From Lentzea alba (GTDB taxonomy: Bacteria > Actinomycetota > Actinomycetes > Mycobacteriales > Pseudonocardiaceae): a stretch of DNA of 64,000 nt. Shown piece by piece: positions 37,067 through 46,047 of this stretch. A model generated the notes under the pieces. It was not told the origin of the DNA. It made no database searches and saw only the letters and a list, made by a program, of their open reading frames with translations. Position 1 is the stretch's first letter; every line of letters starts with the position of its first letter. The stretch covers positions 496,001-560,000 of the forward strand of contig NZ_JAAMPJ010000004.1 in NCBI RefSeq assembly GCF_011067745.1. Reading direction: 5' to 3'. The position numbers and the translations under genes were made by a program.

Positions 37067-37730
37067 CCCCGCTGTCTCGAATCCTCTTGGTGTTCTTTGG
37101 GACATGGACGGCACGCTGCTCGACTCCGAGAAGCTCTGGGACATCCCGCTCTACGAGTACGCCGAGAAGCTCGGCGGGGTGCTGTCGCTGGAAACCCGTG
37201 AACGCATGGTCGGCACCAACGTGCCCACCACCATGCGCCTGCTGTTCGCCGACGTGGGCATCGAGCCCAGCGCCGAGGACCTGGTCGACGGCGCCGCGTG
37301 GATCTCACGCCGCACCGAGGAAGTGTTCCGCGCCGGGCTGCCGTGGCGTCCCGGGGCTCAGGAGGCCTTGCGGGCGGTGCGCTCGTCGGGCGTTCCGATG
37401 GCCCTCGTGACGTCGACCGAGCGTTCGCTGACCGAGGTCGCGCTGGACACGATCGGCCGCGACCTGTTCGACGTCACGGTGTGCGGGGACGAGGTGAACG
37501 GGCTGAACAAGCCGTTGCCCGAGCCCTACCTGAAGGCCGCGCGGTTGCTCGGGGTCGACGCGGCCCGGTGCGTGGCGATCGAGGACTCGCCGACGGGCGT
37601 AGCGGCGGCGGTGGCGGCCGGGTGCACGGTCTTGGTCGTGCCCTGCGATGTCGAGGTCGAGGCGGGGGAGCGGCGGATCTTCCGCGACTCGCTCGTCGGC
37701 GTGGATCTGGACGTCCTGAAAGCCCTTTAG
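37059..37730 (+). CDS. HAD-superfamily phosphatase
   Basis: 223 aa. Motif I DMDGTLLDSE, motif II VTSTERS, the Lys in NKPLPEPYL, and motif IV in AIEDSPTG: a subfamily IA phosphoglycolate/beta-phosphoglucomutase-like enzyme. It starts inside the metH 3' end (8-nt overlap) and is probably co-translated. Substrate not deducible. Confidence 0.92.
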
Positions 37731-37771
37731 TTTCCATTCGTCCAAGGCGGAACGGCTCGGTCGTTGCGACC

Positions 37772-38128
37772 ATGACACTCATGGCGACATGGGACGACGT
37801 GGTGGCACTGGCTTCGCGGCTGCCGGAGGTCGAGGAGGCGACCTGGCACCGGACGCCCTCGTTGAAGGTGGTCGGCAAGGGGTTCGCGCGGCTGCGGACC
37901 GAAGCCGAGGGCGGGCTCGTGCTGATGTGTGCCCTGGACGAGAAGGCGGCGCTGCTCGCGTCCGGAGACCCGGCTTTTTACACGACACCGCACTACGACG
38001 GGTACGGAGCGATCCTGGTCGATCTGGCGAAGGTCGATCCCGGCCAGCTGGCCGAACTGGTCGAGGAGGCGTGGCGGATCAAGGCCCCGGCGCGGTTGCG
38101 CAAGGCTCCCAGCACTCCGCCGGGATGA
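37772..38128 (+). CDS. MmcQ/YjbR family protein
   Basis: 118 aa (ATG 37772, or 37781). The pattern VVALASRLPEVEEATWHRTPSLKV...FARL and DEKAALLASGDPAFYTTPHYDGY is the MmcQ/YjbR fold, a small DNA-binding-like alpha/beta domain of unknown function. The last 50 nt overlap the convergent ESX-operon gene (38079-39161). Confidence 0.85.
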   Translation: MTLMATWDDVVALASRLPEVEEATWHRTPSLKVVGKGFARLRTEAEGGLVLMCALDEKAALLASGDPAFYTTPHYDGYGAILVDLAKVDPGQLAELVEEAWRIKAPARLRKAPSTPPG

Positions 38129-39161
38129 GCGTCGGCATCGTCGGCGCCCACTCCGGGACAGCCGGCAACGCTCGTCCCGCCGGCGTGTCCACCGGCCGCG
38201 TCGACGACAGGTTCCGCCACGTGCGCCGTTCCGCCCCGAGGTCGCTCGACAACGGGTACCGCATCCCCACGCCCTGCCGCAGTCGCACCGCCTCCGCCAG
38301 TTCCACGGCCCGAGGCGTGCACACGAGCCACTCCTGCACCGGCCCCCACAGCCACAAAGCCGGCCCCTCCACGAGCTCCAGGCGCACCTCGGTCCGCTCG
38401 TCCACGGCACACCACCGAACCGGCTGGTGCGTGCCGCGCACGGTTCCGGCCCGCACCACGTGCCACCCGGCCAGCGGCTCGCTCAACGACGACGTGGGCG
38501 CCGCGTCGGTGACGACTCCGGGCGCGACCGGTTCGAAGCCCAGGAACGTCCGCCGCACCGACACCGAGAACCGCACACCGTTCGCCAACGTCTCCGACAC
38601 CACCGGCAACGACTCGGGACATGGCACCGCGGCCGGCACGACCGGCTCACCGGCAGGCCAGCCCGGTGACAACGGGCCCACCGGAACAGGTCCGGAGGCG
38701 TGCCACTTCCCGATGTCCGGTGCCAGCGGGGCGCCCGGCAGGACACCGGGCACGTACCCGTCCGGCCCGGCCGCACGCAGTCGCGGGTTCTTCTCCCACA
38801 CCAACGACGCCGCCACCCCGCCGTACCGCGCGACGCGGTGCCGGCGCCGTTCGATCTCGGCGGCCAGCCCACGCGGATCGGCGGTCGGGATGATGACGTC
38901 GAACGCGGCGCGCAACCACACCGCGGGACCGGCGGGCAGCTCGAACTTCAGCGGGTGGCTCGACGTGTGCTCGGGCGTGCGGTACTTCAGCGGCTTGAGC
39001 AGCACGCCGGGCTCGACCTTCAGCACGGCCGCCAGCGGCACGCCGATCACGTCGGTGGCGATGCGCGCCCCGCCGACGAGCCGCGTGAACAGCACCCGGT
39101 CCTGCTCCACCACCACGGCTGCCTCGTCGGACAGCCCTACGACGATCGGCGCGTCGTTCAT
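38079..39161 (-). CDS. Uncharacterised protein, last gene of the ESX-like operon
   Basis: 360 aa, soluble, Pro- and Arg-rich, beta-rich by eye, with no signal peptide. The ATG overlaps the preceding stop (ATGA at 39158-39161). The opening MNDAPIVVGLSDEAAVVVEQ resembles short ESX-associated regulatory or immunity-like proteins, but I cannot name a family. Position after a WXG100-like protein suggests a secretion accessory or immunity factor. It overlaps the convergent YjbR-like gene by 50 nt. Confidence 0.65.
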   Translation of the reverse strand: MNDAPIVVGLSDEAAVVVEQDRVLFTRLVGGARIATDVIGVPLAAVLKVEPGVLLKPLKYRTPEHTSSHPLKFELPAGPAVWLRAAFDVIIPTADPRGLAAEIERRRHRVARYGGVAASLVWEKNPRLRAAGPDGYVPGVLPGAPLAPDIGKWHASGPVPVGPLSPGWPAGEPVVPAAVPCPESLPVVSETLANGVRFSVSVRRTFLGFEPVAPGVVTDAAPTSSLSEPLAGWHVVRAGTVRGTHQPVRWCAVDERTEVRLELVEGPALWLWGPVQEWLVCTPRAVELAEAVRLRQGVGMRYPLSSDLGAERRTWRNLSSTRPVDTPAGRALPAVPEWAPTMPTLIPAECWEPCATAPGP

Positions 39162-39634
39162 CGGCGCAACTCCCGTGGCAGCAAAGGAATCAGCGCGTTC
39201 AGGTAGTTCGCGGCCGCGACGTCGTGGCCCACCCCCTCACGACGGACGGCGATCACCCCGCCGCCCAGTTCGAGGCCGCCGGTCGACTCGCACGGCTCGG
39301 CGGTCAGCGCCGGGGTCAGGTAGCGCACGAACGCGAGGTCGTCGCAGAACACCAGGAACCTGTCGTCGAACCACGGCACGCCCAACGCCACCGCGCCCGC
39401 GTTCTCGTCGTGCGTGATGCGGCGCCAGTCCTCCGTCGCACGGTCAGAGACCCGCAACGGCGGGCACGGGCCCAACAACGTGCTCACCGTCACGAAGGCT
39501 TCCTCGCGTGCTTTCTGGTCACCACCAACGGATTCGAGGCCGACCACCCGGACCTCGGTGCGCGTCGTGAACGTGCGCCCGCCCACGGACGTGACCACCT
39601 CGGTGGGCCTGAAGCGCTTGGGCCGCCACCACAT
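39158..39634 (-). CDS. Uncharacterised ESX-operon protein
   Basis: 158 aa from an ATG overlapping the WXG100-like stop (39634-39636 against 39632-39634). Begins MWWRPKRFRPTEVVTSVGG. No membrane segment. Family not recognised. Coupling to its neighbours implies joint function with the ESX-like substrate. Confidence 0.65.
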   Translation of the reverse strand: MWWRPKRFRPTEVVTSVGGRTFTTRTEVRVVGLESVGGDQKAREEAFVTVSTLLGPCPPLRVSDRATEDWRRITHDENAGAVALGVPWFDDRFLVFCDDLAFVRYLTPALTAEPCESTGGLELGGGVIAVRREGVGHDVAAANYLNALIPLLPRELRR

Positions 39635-41070
39635 CAGATGTCGAGCTCCTGATCGGTTTTGGCCGCTTCCTGGTCCGCGCCGCGCTGGTCGTACGAGATG
39701 GTCTTGTAGACGCCGTCGGCGTACCCGGCGACCTTGTTCGCGATCTTGACCGGGTCGGTGTACTTCATGCCGTCCGGACCGCTCTTGTCCAAGCCGAGCG
39801 CCTTCTCCGCGTTCTTCTCGACGGCTTCGGAGAACGCCTTGCCGAGCGTGTCGGGCTTCTTCGAGGTGCCTTCGACGAACGCCTTGCCGATCTTGGAGCG
39901 ACCGATGACCTCGCGGATCCGCTTCAGCACGTTCATGATCTTCTGGATGATCGAGCGGACCTTGCCGACCTCGCCGGTGGCCTTGGCGGTCGCGATGCCC
40001 GACTCGACACCGGTCGCCCCGGCGGCCGCGACCTCCGAGGCGCCACAGGTCGGGACGGCCGCGAGCTGAGCCGCGATCCAGGTGACGACCAGCCACTCGA
40101 TCAGGTCGCTCAGGATGCCCTTGACGATGTCCTCGGCCACCTGCATGAACATCGAACTGGCCTGCAGCACCGACGCGACGTGGCCCGCGGTGGACGCGGT
40201 GCCCTCGATGCCGTGGTGGAAACCGCCGAGCTTCGCCGCGGCCTTGTCGCCGGCCTCGGACTTCCAGCTCTGCAGACCGGTCTTCAGCTGCTCGTCGAAC
40301 GTGCGGGCCAGTTCCTCGGTCTGCTTCGCGATGTCGTTGAACGTGCCCGCGGCCTTGCCGGTGGCCGCCGGGTCGCCGGTGACCAGGTCCACGGCCTGCT
40401 TGAGCGGCGCCACGACGTCGAGCAGCCAGCCGAGTCCTTTGCTGATCAGGAAGTTCAGCGGGTCGGCGATGGCACCGGCGAGCTTCATGCCCTCCTGCAT
40501 GAAGTTGTTCATGTCGGAGATGACGCTGACGGTGTCCTTCGCGATCGCCGCGCCGTCACCGGACTTGATCGAGTCGCCGAGCTTCGTGGCGTCCTTCATG
40601 AGCGAGTAGCTGCTGCCGCCGAACGGGACGGACTTCGCCGCCTGCTTGCCGACGTTGCCGCCGGAGAACTGGCCGCCGTAGCCGCTGCCGAGCGCGCCCA
40701 GGCCCGAGGTCGCGTTGCCACCGGAGACCATCGGCGGCGCCGAGGCGTTGTCGAGTCCTGTCCGGAGGGTCTTGCCGAACGCGTCGGCGGTCGTCTTCTC
40801 GTTGTCGGCGTAGGTCTGCGCGGTGGCGGTGAGAGCGGCGTCGATCTTGCCGAAGCCCTCGGTCATCTTGCCGAAGTGGCCGTGCAGGTCGCCGAGCAGA
40901 GCGTCGTACTGCTCGTACAGGCCGAGCAGGTGCCCGAGCGCGCCCCAGCTGAGCGCGGGCACGGACGCGGTGGTGGCCGCGTCGTTGAGCCTGGTGGAGG
41001 TGCCGGAGAGGCCACCGACGGACTTGGCGCACCGGGCCAGCTCGTCCGGGTGCACGACGTAGCCGGTCAC
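39634..41070 (-). CDS. WXG100-like type VII secretion substrate with hydrophobic C-terminal region
   Basis: 478 aa from a GTG at 41070. The N-terminal 100 residues form a helical hairpin with a WG turn (LSWGALGH) and a later YADNEK, which fits the YxxxD/E export signal. A Gly-rich linker follows, then a helical, amphipathic and partly hydrophobic region (about 180-370, including LIEWLVVTWIAAQLAAVP), and a Lys-rich tail. This layout suits an LXG/WXG-type exported protein or toxin. No catalytic motif identified. Overlaps both neighbours by 1-4 nt. Confidence 0.72.
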   Translation of the reverse strand: MTGYVVHPDELARCAKSVGGLSGTSTRLNDAATTASVPALSWGALGHLLGLYEQYDALLGDLHGHFGKMTEGFGKIDAALTATAQTYADNEKTTADAFGKTLRTGLDNASAPPMVSGGNATSGLGALGSGYGGQFSGGNVGKQAAKSVPFGGSSYSLMKDATKLGDSIKSGDGAAIAKDTVSVISDMNNFMQEGMKLAGAIADPLNFLISKGLGWLLDVVAPLKQAVDLVTGDPAATGKAAGTFNDIAKQTEELARTFDEQLKTGLQSWKSEAGDKAAAKLGGFHHGIEGTASTAGHVASVLQASSMFMQVAEDIVKGILSDLIEWLVVTWIAAQLAAVPTCGASEVAAAGATGVESGIATAKATGEVGKVRSIIQKIMNVLKRIREVIGRSKIGKAFVEGTSKKPDTLGKAFSEAVEKNAEKALGLDKSGPDGMKYTDPVKIANKVAGYADGVYKTISYDQRGADQEAAKTDQELDI

Positions 41071-41531
41071 CAGCGGTCGTCCCGGCGGAAGATGCTGCCG
41101 GAGTCCGCGTCGTCGTCCACGCGCGGACGGGCGGGAGGTTCGGCGGACTGCGCCCCGAAGATCTCCTGCTGGGTCTTCATCACCCGCTCGGCGATCGGGA
41201 TGTCCGTGCCGACGTGACCCTGCACGATCTCGGCCTGCTGGCGCGCGGCGGCCGCGACGGCCTGCTGCAGCGTCGACATCACGGCCTGGGAGAGCTGCGT
41301 GGTGCTGAGCCGCTTCGCGTCCTCGGTGAACCGGATTTCCTTGATGGAACCGGACAAACCCGCGACGACCGTGACGGACCGGTCGGGGGACTGGGCGCTG
41401 GCCTCGACCGTTCTGAGCTCGGTGCCCATCGCGTCGTACCCGGCGGCACGGGCTTGCGCCGCACGGTTGGCCCGCTCGAAGAACTCGAGCTTCTGACGCA
41501 TCTCTTCCAGCAACTCAGCGCTGTCGGGCAT
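41067..41531 (-). CDS. YbaB/EbfC-family protein, first gene of the ESX-like operon
   Basis: 154 aa from the ATG at 41531 (MPDSAELLEEMRQKLEFFE). An upstream GTG/ATG extension to 41582 lacks coding character. A coiled N-terminus, a DRSVTVVAGLSGSIKEIRFT core and a helical end match the YbaB fold, which in actinobacteria is often encoded ahead of WXG100 genes. It may bind DNA or act as an ESX-partner chaperone. GTG overlap with the next gene (41067-41070). Confidence 0.8.
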   Translation of the reverse strand: MPDSAELLEEMRQKLEFFERANRAAQARAAGYDAMGTELRTVEASAQSPDRSVTVVAGLSGSIKEIRFTEDAKRLSTTQLSQAVMSTLQQAVAAAARQQAEIVQGHVGTDIPIAERVMKTQQEIFGAQSAEPPARPRVDDDADSGSIFRRDDRW

Positions 41532-41591
41532 GCGCCGAACGTACCAACGCCGCCTGGGCGAGGTGGCCGCACCCGCGGCCACCCCACACCA

Positions 41592-42359
41592 TCAGGCGAC
41601 AGCGGCCTTGCCGACGGCCTTGGCCTTGCGCGTGGCCGGGTCGATCAGCAGGCCGAACACCACGCCGAGACCGACGTAGAGCGTGGCGAGCTGGGCGAGC
41701 GAGCTGAGGCGGAACTGCCACAGCACGGTCACCGGCATGTCCGCCGGGATCGTGTCCGAGGGCGCGGGGAACGCGGCGAGCACCACCGCGACGGCCGCGA
41801 CCACCGCGAGCAGCACGGCCGTGACCCGCACCGGCTGCGACTGCGCGCGCAGCCGTTCGGCGAGCCAGCTGGCACCCCACACGATCGCCAGACCGGCCAC
41901 CACCACACCGAGGTAGAGCGCGGTCCGGTAGTTCACCGTCTCCGGGTCGCCCACGGCGGGCGGGTTCGACGGGTACTTCAGCCACGGCAGCAGCGCCACC
42001 GCGCCGAACACGGCGGCACCGAACGCGAAACTGCGGCTGAACGGCGTGCGGCCGGTGAACCAGCGCTTCGACAACGCGTAGGCGGTGGCGAACACGAGCC
42101 CGACCGCGATGCCGACGATGACCACGCCGAGCATGCCGCCCACGATCTGGGCACCGCGGCTGACCAGCTCTTCCTCGCCGCCGTGCGAGTGGCCGGCGGA
42201 CTCACCGGCGGGTTCCCTGGCCTCCTCGACCGCGAGCGCGGCGCGAATGGGGATCTCGGTCACCAGCAGCTGCACGAGCGCGGAGGCGACACCGGCGATG
42301 CCGCCGGCCGCGATTCCGCGCAGCGCAAGGGACTTGTACGTAACTGGATGCTCAGTCAT
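41592..42359 (-). CDS. cbtA: Cobalt transporter subunit CbtA
   Basis: 255 aa, membrane protein with five to six hydrophobic helices. The first loop contains the metal-binding-type HSHGGEEE. Pairs with CbtB 21 nt upstream. Together with the cobalamin riboswitch this indicates cobalt uptake for B12. Stop at 41592. Confidence 0.92.
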   Translation of the reverse strand: MTEHPVTYKSLALRGIAAGGIAGVASALVQLLVTEIPIRAALAVEEAREPAGESAGHSHGGEEELVSRGAQIVGGMLGVVIVGIAVGLVFATAYALSKRWFTGRTPFSRSFAFGAAVFGAVALLPWLKYPSNPPAVGDPETVNYRTALYLGVVVAGLAIVWGASWLAERLRAQSQPVRVTAVLLAVVAAVAVVLAAFPAPSDTIPADMPVTVLWQFRLSSLAQLATLYVGLGVVFGLLIDPATRKAKAVGKAAVA

Positions 42360-42379
42360 GTGCTTGATCTGGGATCAGA

Positions 42380-42568
42380 TCAGTGGCACGGGACGCCGAG
42401 CGCGTGCCGGCCGTCGTGGAAGAACTCGTGCAGCAGCTCCGAGCTCGCACCGAGCGCGAGACCGTTCTCCTGCAGGACCAGGTAGGTGACGATGAGGCCG
42501 AGCAGTGAGACGGCGAGGGCCCATTTGGGCACGCGGACGGCGGACAGATGTGCTGCGGGGCTCGTCAT
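42380..42568 (-). CDS. cbtB: Cobalt transporter subunit CbtB
   Basis: 62 aa. One membrane helix (KWALAVSLLGLIVTYLVL) and a His-rich end FFHDGRHALGVPCH that fits cobalt binding. The ATG at 42568 is preferred because GGAGGAG lies 7 nt upstream. An ATG at 42583 contains that ribosome binding site within its own codons. Preceded by a cobalamin riboswitch. Confidence 0.92.
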   Translation of the reverse strand: MTSPAAHLSAVRVPKWALAVSLLGLIVTYLVLQENGLALGASSELLHEFFHDGRHALGVPCH

Positions 42569-42614
42569 GACGGGCTCCTCCATACCTCGTGGAAGGTCAA
42601 CTCTCCTTGCGGCG

Positions 42615-42775
42615 CCGCAGCCGGTCTCCTGACTCCCGGATCAACGCTGCCCCCGCGTCTTCCCAGCCCCTCGCGGGACCAGTGACGTGCTCGGCGGGGA
42701 TCGCTTCCCGGTCACAGTGGCGAGGACCGCGCCGGATTTTCACCGGCTTCCCGTCACTGCGGCGCGTGCACCGTA
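42615..42775 (-). promoter_or_regulatory. Cobalamin riboswitch
   Basis: On the minus strand: GGGAAGCCGGTGAAAATCCG (forward 42752-42733), then GCCACTGTGACCGGGAAGC, and the B12 box AGTCAGGAGACCGGC (forward 42634-42620). Layout is typical of adenosylcobalamin riboswitches. It precedes cbtBA and should shut off cobalt uptake when B12 is plentiful. Confidence 0.95.
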
Positions 42776-42824
42776 AGTTGATCGGCCCGTTAAGCACAAC
42801 CGGCCATAAGAGTTGTTGCGTTCC

Positions 42825-43475
42825 TCACTTCACGAGCGGACAGTCGCCACACTTCCCACCTGCGGCAACGCGGTAGTAAAGGCAGCACGACCGACGCCGG
42901 AACGTGACCTCGCCCGGAAACGAGATGAATTCCCCGGCCAGTTCGAACGGCGGTGCGCTCATCAGCCGCACACCGCGAAGTTCCGCTTCCTCGGCCGTGA
43001 GCATGCGTGCGCGGACAACCATTTTGAGCGCGCCAGCGATGTTCGACATCGCGTTGCCCCACAACAATCCGCGCGCCACCGGCACTTCCGCGTGGATCGC
43101 CTCCACCACGGGGGCGAGCGCCTCGGCGGCTGTTGGGCCCAGCCGTGGCTGGTCGATGCGGACGCTCAGGCCGTTGGTGGGGTCGTAGTGCCACCACAGG
43201 TTCTCCGGCCGCACGTCGATCGGGAGGTTCGCCGCCGTGAGCGGGCTGAGCAGCCGCGCGGTGTAGCTGAGGAAGAACAGGCTCGCCGCGACGCGTGGTT
43301 CGTCCGCGTTGTACCGGGTCGCGATGGCGTCGATCGTGGTCTTGAGCGCTGGGCCTTCCAGCAGTGCCGTTCCCGGCAGCCACGACTCGTCCGGGCGGCC
43401 CACGTCCAGCGCGAAGAACGGGTTGATGCCGCGCACCCGGCGCAACGCTTCGAGCACTTCCGCGAACTCCGACAC
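42825..43475 (-). CDS. FhuF-like ferric-siderophore reductase
   Basis: 216 aa from a GTG at 43475. The C-terminal [20 protein letters not shown] has the CC-x10-C-x2-C pattern that binds the 2Fe-2S cluster in FhuF-like reductases. It would release iron from siderophores in the cytoplasm. It lies upstream of the riboswitch on the same strand but probably has its own terminator. Confidence 0.88.
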   Translation of the reverse strand: MSEFAEVLEALRRVRGINPFFALDVGRPDESWLPGTALLEGPALKTTIDAIATRYNADEPRVAASLFFLSYTARLLSPLTAANLPIDVRPENLWWHYDPTNGLSVRIDQPRLGPTAAEALAPVVEAIHAEVPVARGLLWGNAMSNIAGALKMVVRARMLTAEEAELRGVRLMSAPPFELAGEFISFPGEVTFRRRSCCLYYRVAAGGKCGDCPLVK

Positions 43476-43583
43476 GAGAATTCACCGTACCGGGTGTCCA
43501 TGCAGGACAGATCACGTCCACGGCCTGGGACAGATGTGACCGCGGTGTGGACGGGGGGCGTGGGGATGGGAGGATGTCAACCC

Positions 43584-43847
43584 GTGAAGACCTTCGACTC
43601 CCTGTTCGCCGAACTGACCGAACGAGCCGCCACCAAGCCGGCTGGTTCCGGCACCGTCGCAGCGCTCGAGGCCGGCGTCCATGCGCAGGGCAAGAAGGTG
43701 CTGGAGGAGGCGGGCGAGGTCTGGATCGCCGCCGAGTACGAGTCCGACGAGAAGCTCTCCGAAGAGATCTCGCAGTTGCTGTACCGCCTCCAGGTGCTCA
43801 TGCTGGGCCGCGGCCTGACCCTCGAAGACGTTTACAAGTACCTCTGA
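43584..43847 (+). CDS. hisE: Phosphoribosyl-ATP pyrophosphatase
   Basis: 87 aa from a GTG at 43584, with GGGAGG 10 nt upstream. The motif [15 protein letters not shown] and the [16 protein letters not shown] helix are HisE hallmarks. Second step of histidine synthesis. It lies 13 nt before hisG. Confidence 0.95.
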   Translation: MKTFDSLFAELTERAATKPAGSGTVAALEAGVHAQGKKVLEEAGEVWIAAEYESDEKLSEEISQLLYRLQVLMLGRGLTLEDVYKYL

Positions 43848-43860
43848 CGGAGACTTTCAC

Positions 43861-44721
43861 ATGCTGCGCGTTGCAGTCCCGAACAAGGGCGCGCTCGCCG
43901 AACGCGCCTCCGCCATGCTGACCGAGGCCGGCTACCGGCAGCGGCACGAGCCGCGCGACCTCACCGTGCTCGACCCCAACAACGACGTCGAGTTCTTCTT
44001 CCTGCGTCCCAAGGACATCGCGATCTACGTGGCGTCCGGCGACCTCGACCTCGGCATCACCGGCCGCGACCTGGCGGCGGATTCCGGCGCCGACGACAAC
44101 GGCTCGTCGGTCGAGGAGCTCCTCGCGCTGGGCTTCGGCGGGTCGACCTTCCGCTACGCGGGGCCCAAGGGCACCGACTGGAAGGTGTCCGACCTCGAAG
44201 GCAAGCGCCTCGCCACGGCGTACCCGAAGCTGGTCGGCCGCGACCTCAAAGCTCGCGGCATCAGCGCTCAGGTGATCCGTCTCGACGGTGCCGTGGAGAT
44301 CTCGATCCAGCTCGGTGTCGCCGACCTGATCGCCGACGTGGTCGGCTCCGGGCGGACTCTCCGGCAGCACGACCTGGTGCCGTTCGGTGAGCCGATCTGC
44401 GAGTCCGAGGCGGTCCTGATCCACCGCAACCACTCGGAGCTGACGGCCGCCAAGAAGCAGCTCACGGCCCGTCTGCAGGGTGTCGTGTTCGCGCAGCAGT
44501 ACCTGATGCTCGACTACGACTGCCCGCGCTCGATCCTCGACGACGCCATCGCGCTGACCCCGGGCCTCGAGTCGCCGACGGTCGCGCCCCTGGCCAACCC
44601 GGACTGGGCGGCCGTGCGGGCGATGGTGTCGCGCAAGGATGCGAACAAGGTGATGGACGAGCTGGCCGCGATCGGTGCCAAGGCCGTGCTGGCCTCGGAC
44701 ATCAGGTTCTGCCGGCTGTGA
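43861..44721 (+). CDS. hisG: ATP phosphoribosyltransferase, long form
   Basis: 286 aa. First step of histidine synthesis. Opening [19 protein letters not shown]-site region [17 protein letters not shown], and a C-terminal regulatory ACT-like domain, so it is the homohexameric HisG_L form feedback-inhibited by histidine. Operon with hisE; overlaps the next gene by 4 nt. Confidence 0.97.
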   Translation: MLRVAVPNKGALAERASAMLTEAGYRQRHEPRDLTVLDPNNDVEFFFLRPKDIAIYVASGDLDLGITGRDLAADSGADDNGSSVEELLALGFGGSTFRYAGPKGTDWKVSDLEGKRLATAYPKLVGRDLKARGISAQVIRLDGAVEISIQLGVADLIADVVGSGRTLRQHDLVPFGEPICESEAVLIHRNHSELTAAKKQLTARLQGVVFAQQYLMLDYDCPRSILDDAIALTPGLESPTVAPLANPDWAAVRAMVSRKDANKVMDELAAIGAKAVLASDIRFCRL

Positions 44722-45029
44722 TCCTCGAACAGGCGGTGCTGGACGTGCTGCCGGGTTCCGAGGTGGAGTTCGAGTGGGCGTTCGGCGAGGCGCGGTCGTT
44801 GATCAGCGCCTCGCCGGGCTTCCGCGGCCTGGAACTGTTGAGGTGTCTGGAGACGCCGTCGCGCTACCTGCTGCTGGTGCGCTGGGAGACGCTGGAGGAC
44901 CACACCGTGGGCTTCCGGCAGGGCCCGGCGTACGCGCGGTGGTCCGCGCTGCTGCACAAGTTCTACTCGCCGTTCCCCGTCGTGGAGCACTACGAGAGCG
45001 CGCTGAGCACCTCGTCGTCCGTGGTCTGA
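44718..45029 (+). CDS. Antibiotic-biosynthesis-monooxygenase-like (ABM) protein
   Basis: 103 aa from a GTG overlapping the hisG stop. An alpha/beta-barrel dimer pattern, [20 protein letters not shown], then [21 protein letters not shown]. Such proteins are quinol or heme-related oxygenases, or of unknown role. It overlaps the convergent phosphoribosyltransferase gene by 40 nt. Confidence 0.85.
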   Translation: MILEQAVLDVLPGSEVEFEWAFGEARSLISASPGFRGLELLRCLETPSRYLLLVRWETLEDHTVGFRQGPAYARWSALLHKFYSPFPVVEHYESALSTSSSVV

Positions 45030-45604
45030 TCGAACCGCTCGTACCACCGGCTGACCGCGCCGAAGTGGCGCGGGACGAGGATCGCGGTGACGGGGACCGT
45101 GAAGGTGGTGAGCGACTCCTTCGCCGCTACCGGGACGGCGAGCGTGACGCTCTTCGGCTCGCGCTGGGTGATCCAGTGCAGCGCGGCCTGGGCGGTCACG
45201 CCGGTGGCCAGCCCGTCGTCAACGAGGATCACGTCGCGGTCCTTGATGGTGAGCGGTTTGTCGCCGCGGTAGAGGGTGGTGCGCCGCTGGGCCTCCGCGC
45301 GTTCTTCGTCGCAGGTGCGGCCCAGTTGTTCCTCGGTGAGGTTGAGGGCTCTGAGCACTCTTCGGTCGTAGATGGGCTCGCTGTCCGCGGTGACGGCGCC
45401 CACGCCGTACTCGGGGTGGCCTGGGGCGCCGATCTTGCGCGCTACGACCACGTCGAGTTCGGCGTCGAGCTTTTCGGCTACTTCCTTTGCCACGGGGACG
45501 CCGCCTCGGGGGAGGCCCAGGACGAGCGGGTCGTGCCACGGCTGGGTGGCGAGTCGCGCGGCGAGGGCGCGGCCCGCCTCTTGCCGGTTCGCGAACCTCT
45601 TCAC
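44990..45604 (-). CDS. Phosphoribosyltransferase family protein
   Basis: 204 aa. The PRPP loop is DVILVDDGLATGVTAQAAL. The opening VLGLPRGGVPVAKEVAEKL is the type I PRTase form often found fused to or beside hydrolases. GTG start. Substrate unknown. Confidence 0.9.
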   Translation of the reverse strand: MKRFANRQEAGRALAARLATQPWHDPLVLGLPRGGVPVAKEVAEKLDAELDVVVARKIGAPGHPEYGVGAVTADSEPIYDRRVLRALNLTEEQLGRTCDEERAEAQRRTTLYRGDKPLTIKDRDVILVDDGLATGVTAQAALHWITQREPKSVTLAVPVAAKESLTTFTVPVTAILVPRHFGAVSRWYERFDQTTDDEVLSALS

Positions 45605-45664
45605 AGTCCTGGTGACGCTACGCCTTCTTTGGTCAGCCGGCGCCAGACAGAAGTAGTCGTGGGC

Positions 45665-45997
45665 TCAGACGATCCGGACCGCGCCATCGTGCGCGACTGC
45701 GTAGATCGATGTCCGCAGGAGCGTCCGCACTCTGGCCGGGGCGCGAAGAGCCGCGCGCAACGACCTCGGCTCGTCTCGGATCACCAAGCAGTAGCGGGCA
45801 GTCTGCTCGTCCACCTCGCCTTGTCGGCAGATGATCTGTCCGTATGCGGTGTGAATGTCGAGACCAGGTTCGCTCGTCTCGCCCTTCGCCTCGCAGTACA
45901 ACGTCTCACCGTTCTTGGAAGCGATGACGTCCCAGTGATCGCGCAAAGCGTCGATCGTCCACCCTTCGGACTTGAGCCACGTGACGAACATTCTCAC
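45665..45997 (-). CDS. Small PD-(D/E)XK-like protein
   Basis: About 110 aa from a GTG at 45997 (46000 or ATG 45991 also possible). The segment HWDVIASKNGETLYCEAKGE has the D-x(n)-E-x-K core of restriction-like nucleases, followed by a helical LDIHTAYGQIICR. An N-terminal FVTWLKSEGWT motif suits DNA or protein contact. Function unknown. It is 50 nt upstream of no partner gene on its strand; the next same-strand gene upstream is the thioesterase-like one at 46048. Confidence 0.6.
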   Translation of the reverse strand: MRMFVTWLKSEGWTIDALRDHWDVIASKNGETLYCEAKGETSEPGLDIHTAYGQIICRQGEVDEQTARYCLVIRDEPRSLRAALRAPARVRTLLRTSIYAVAHDGAVRIV

Positions 45998-46047
45998 CAC
46001 GATCGCCTCGTCACCGCGCACGGTTGTCGCTCGCTTTCTGACCTGAA

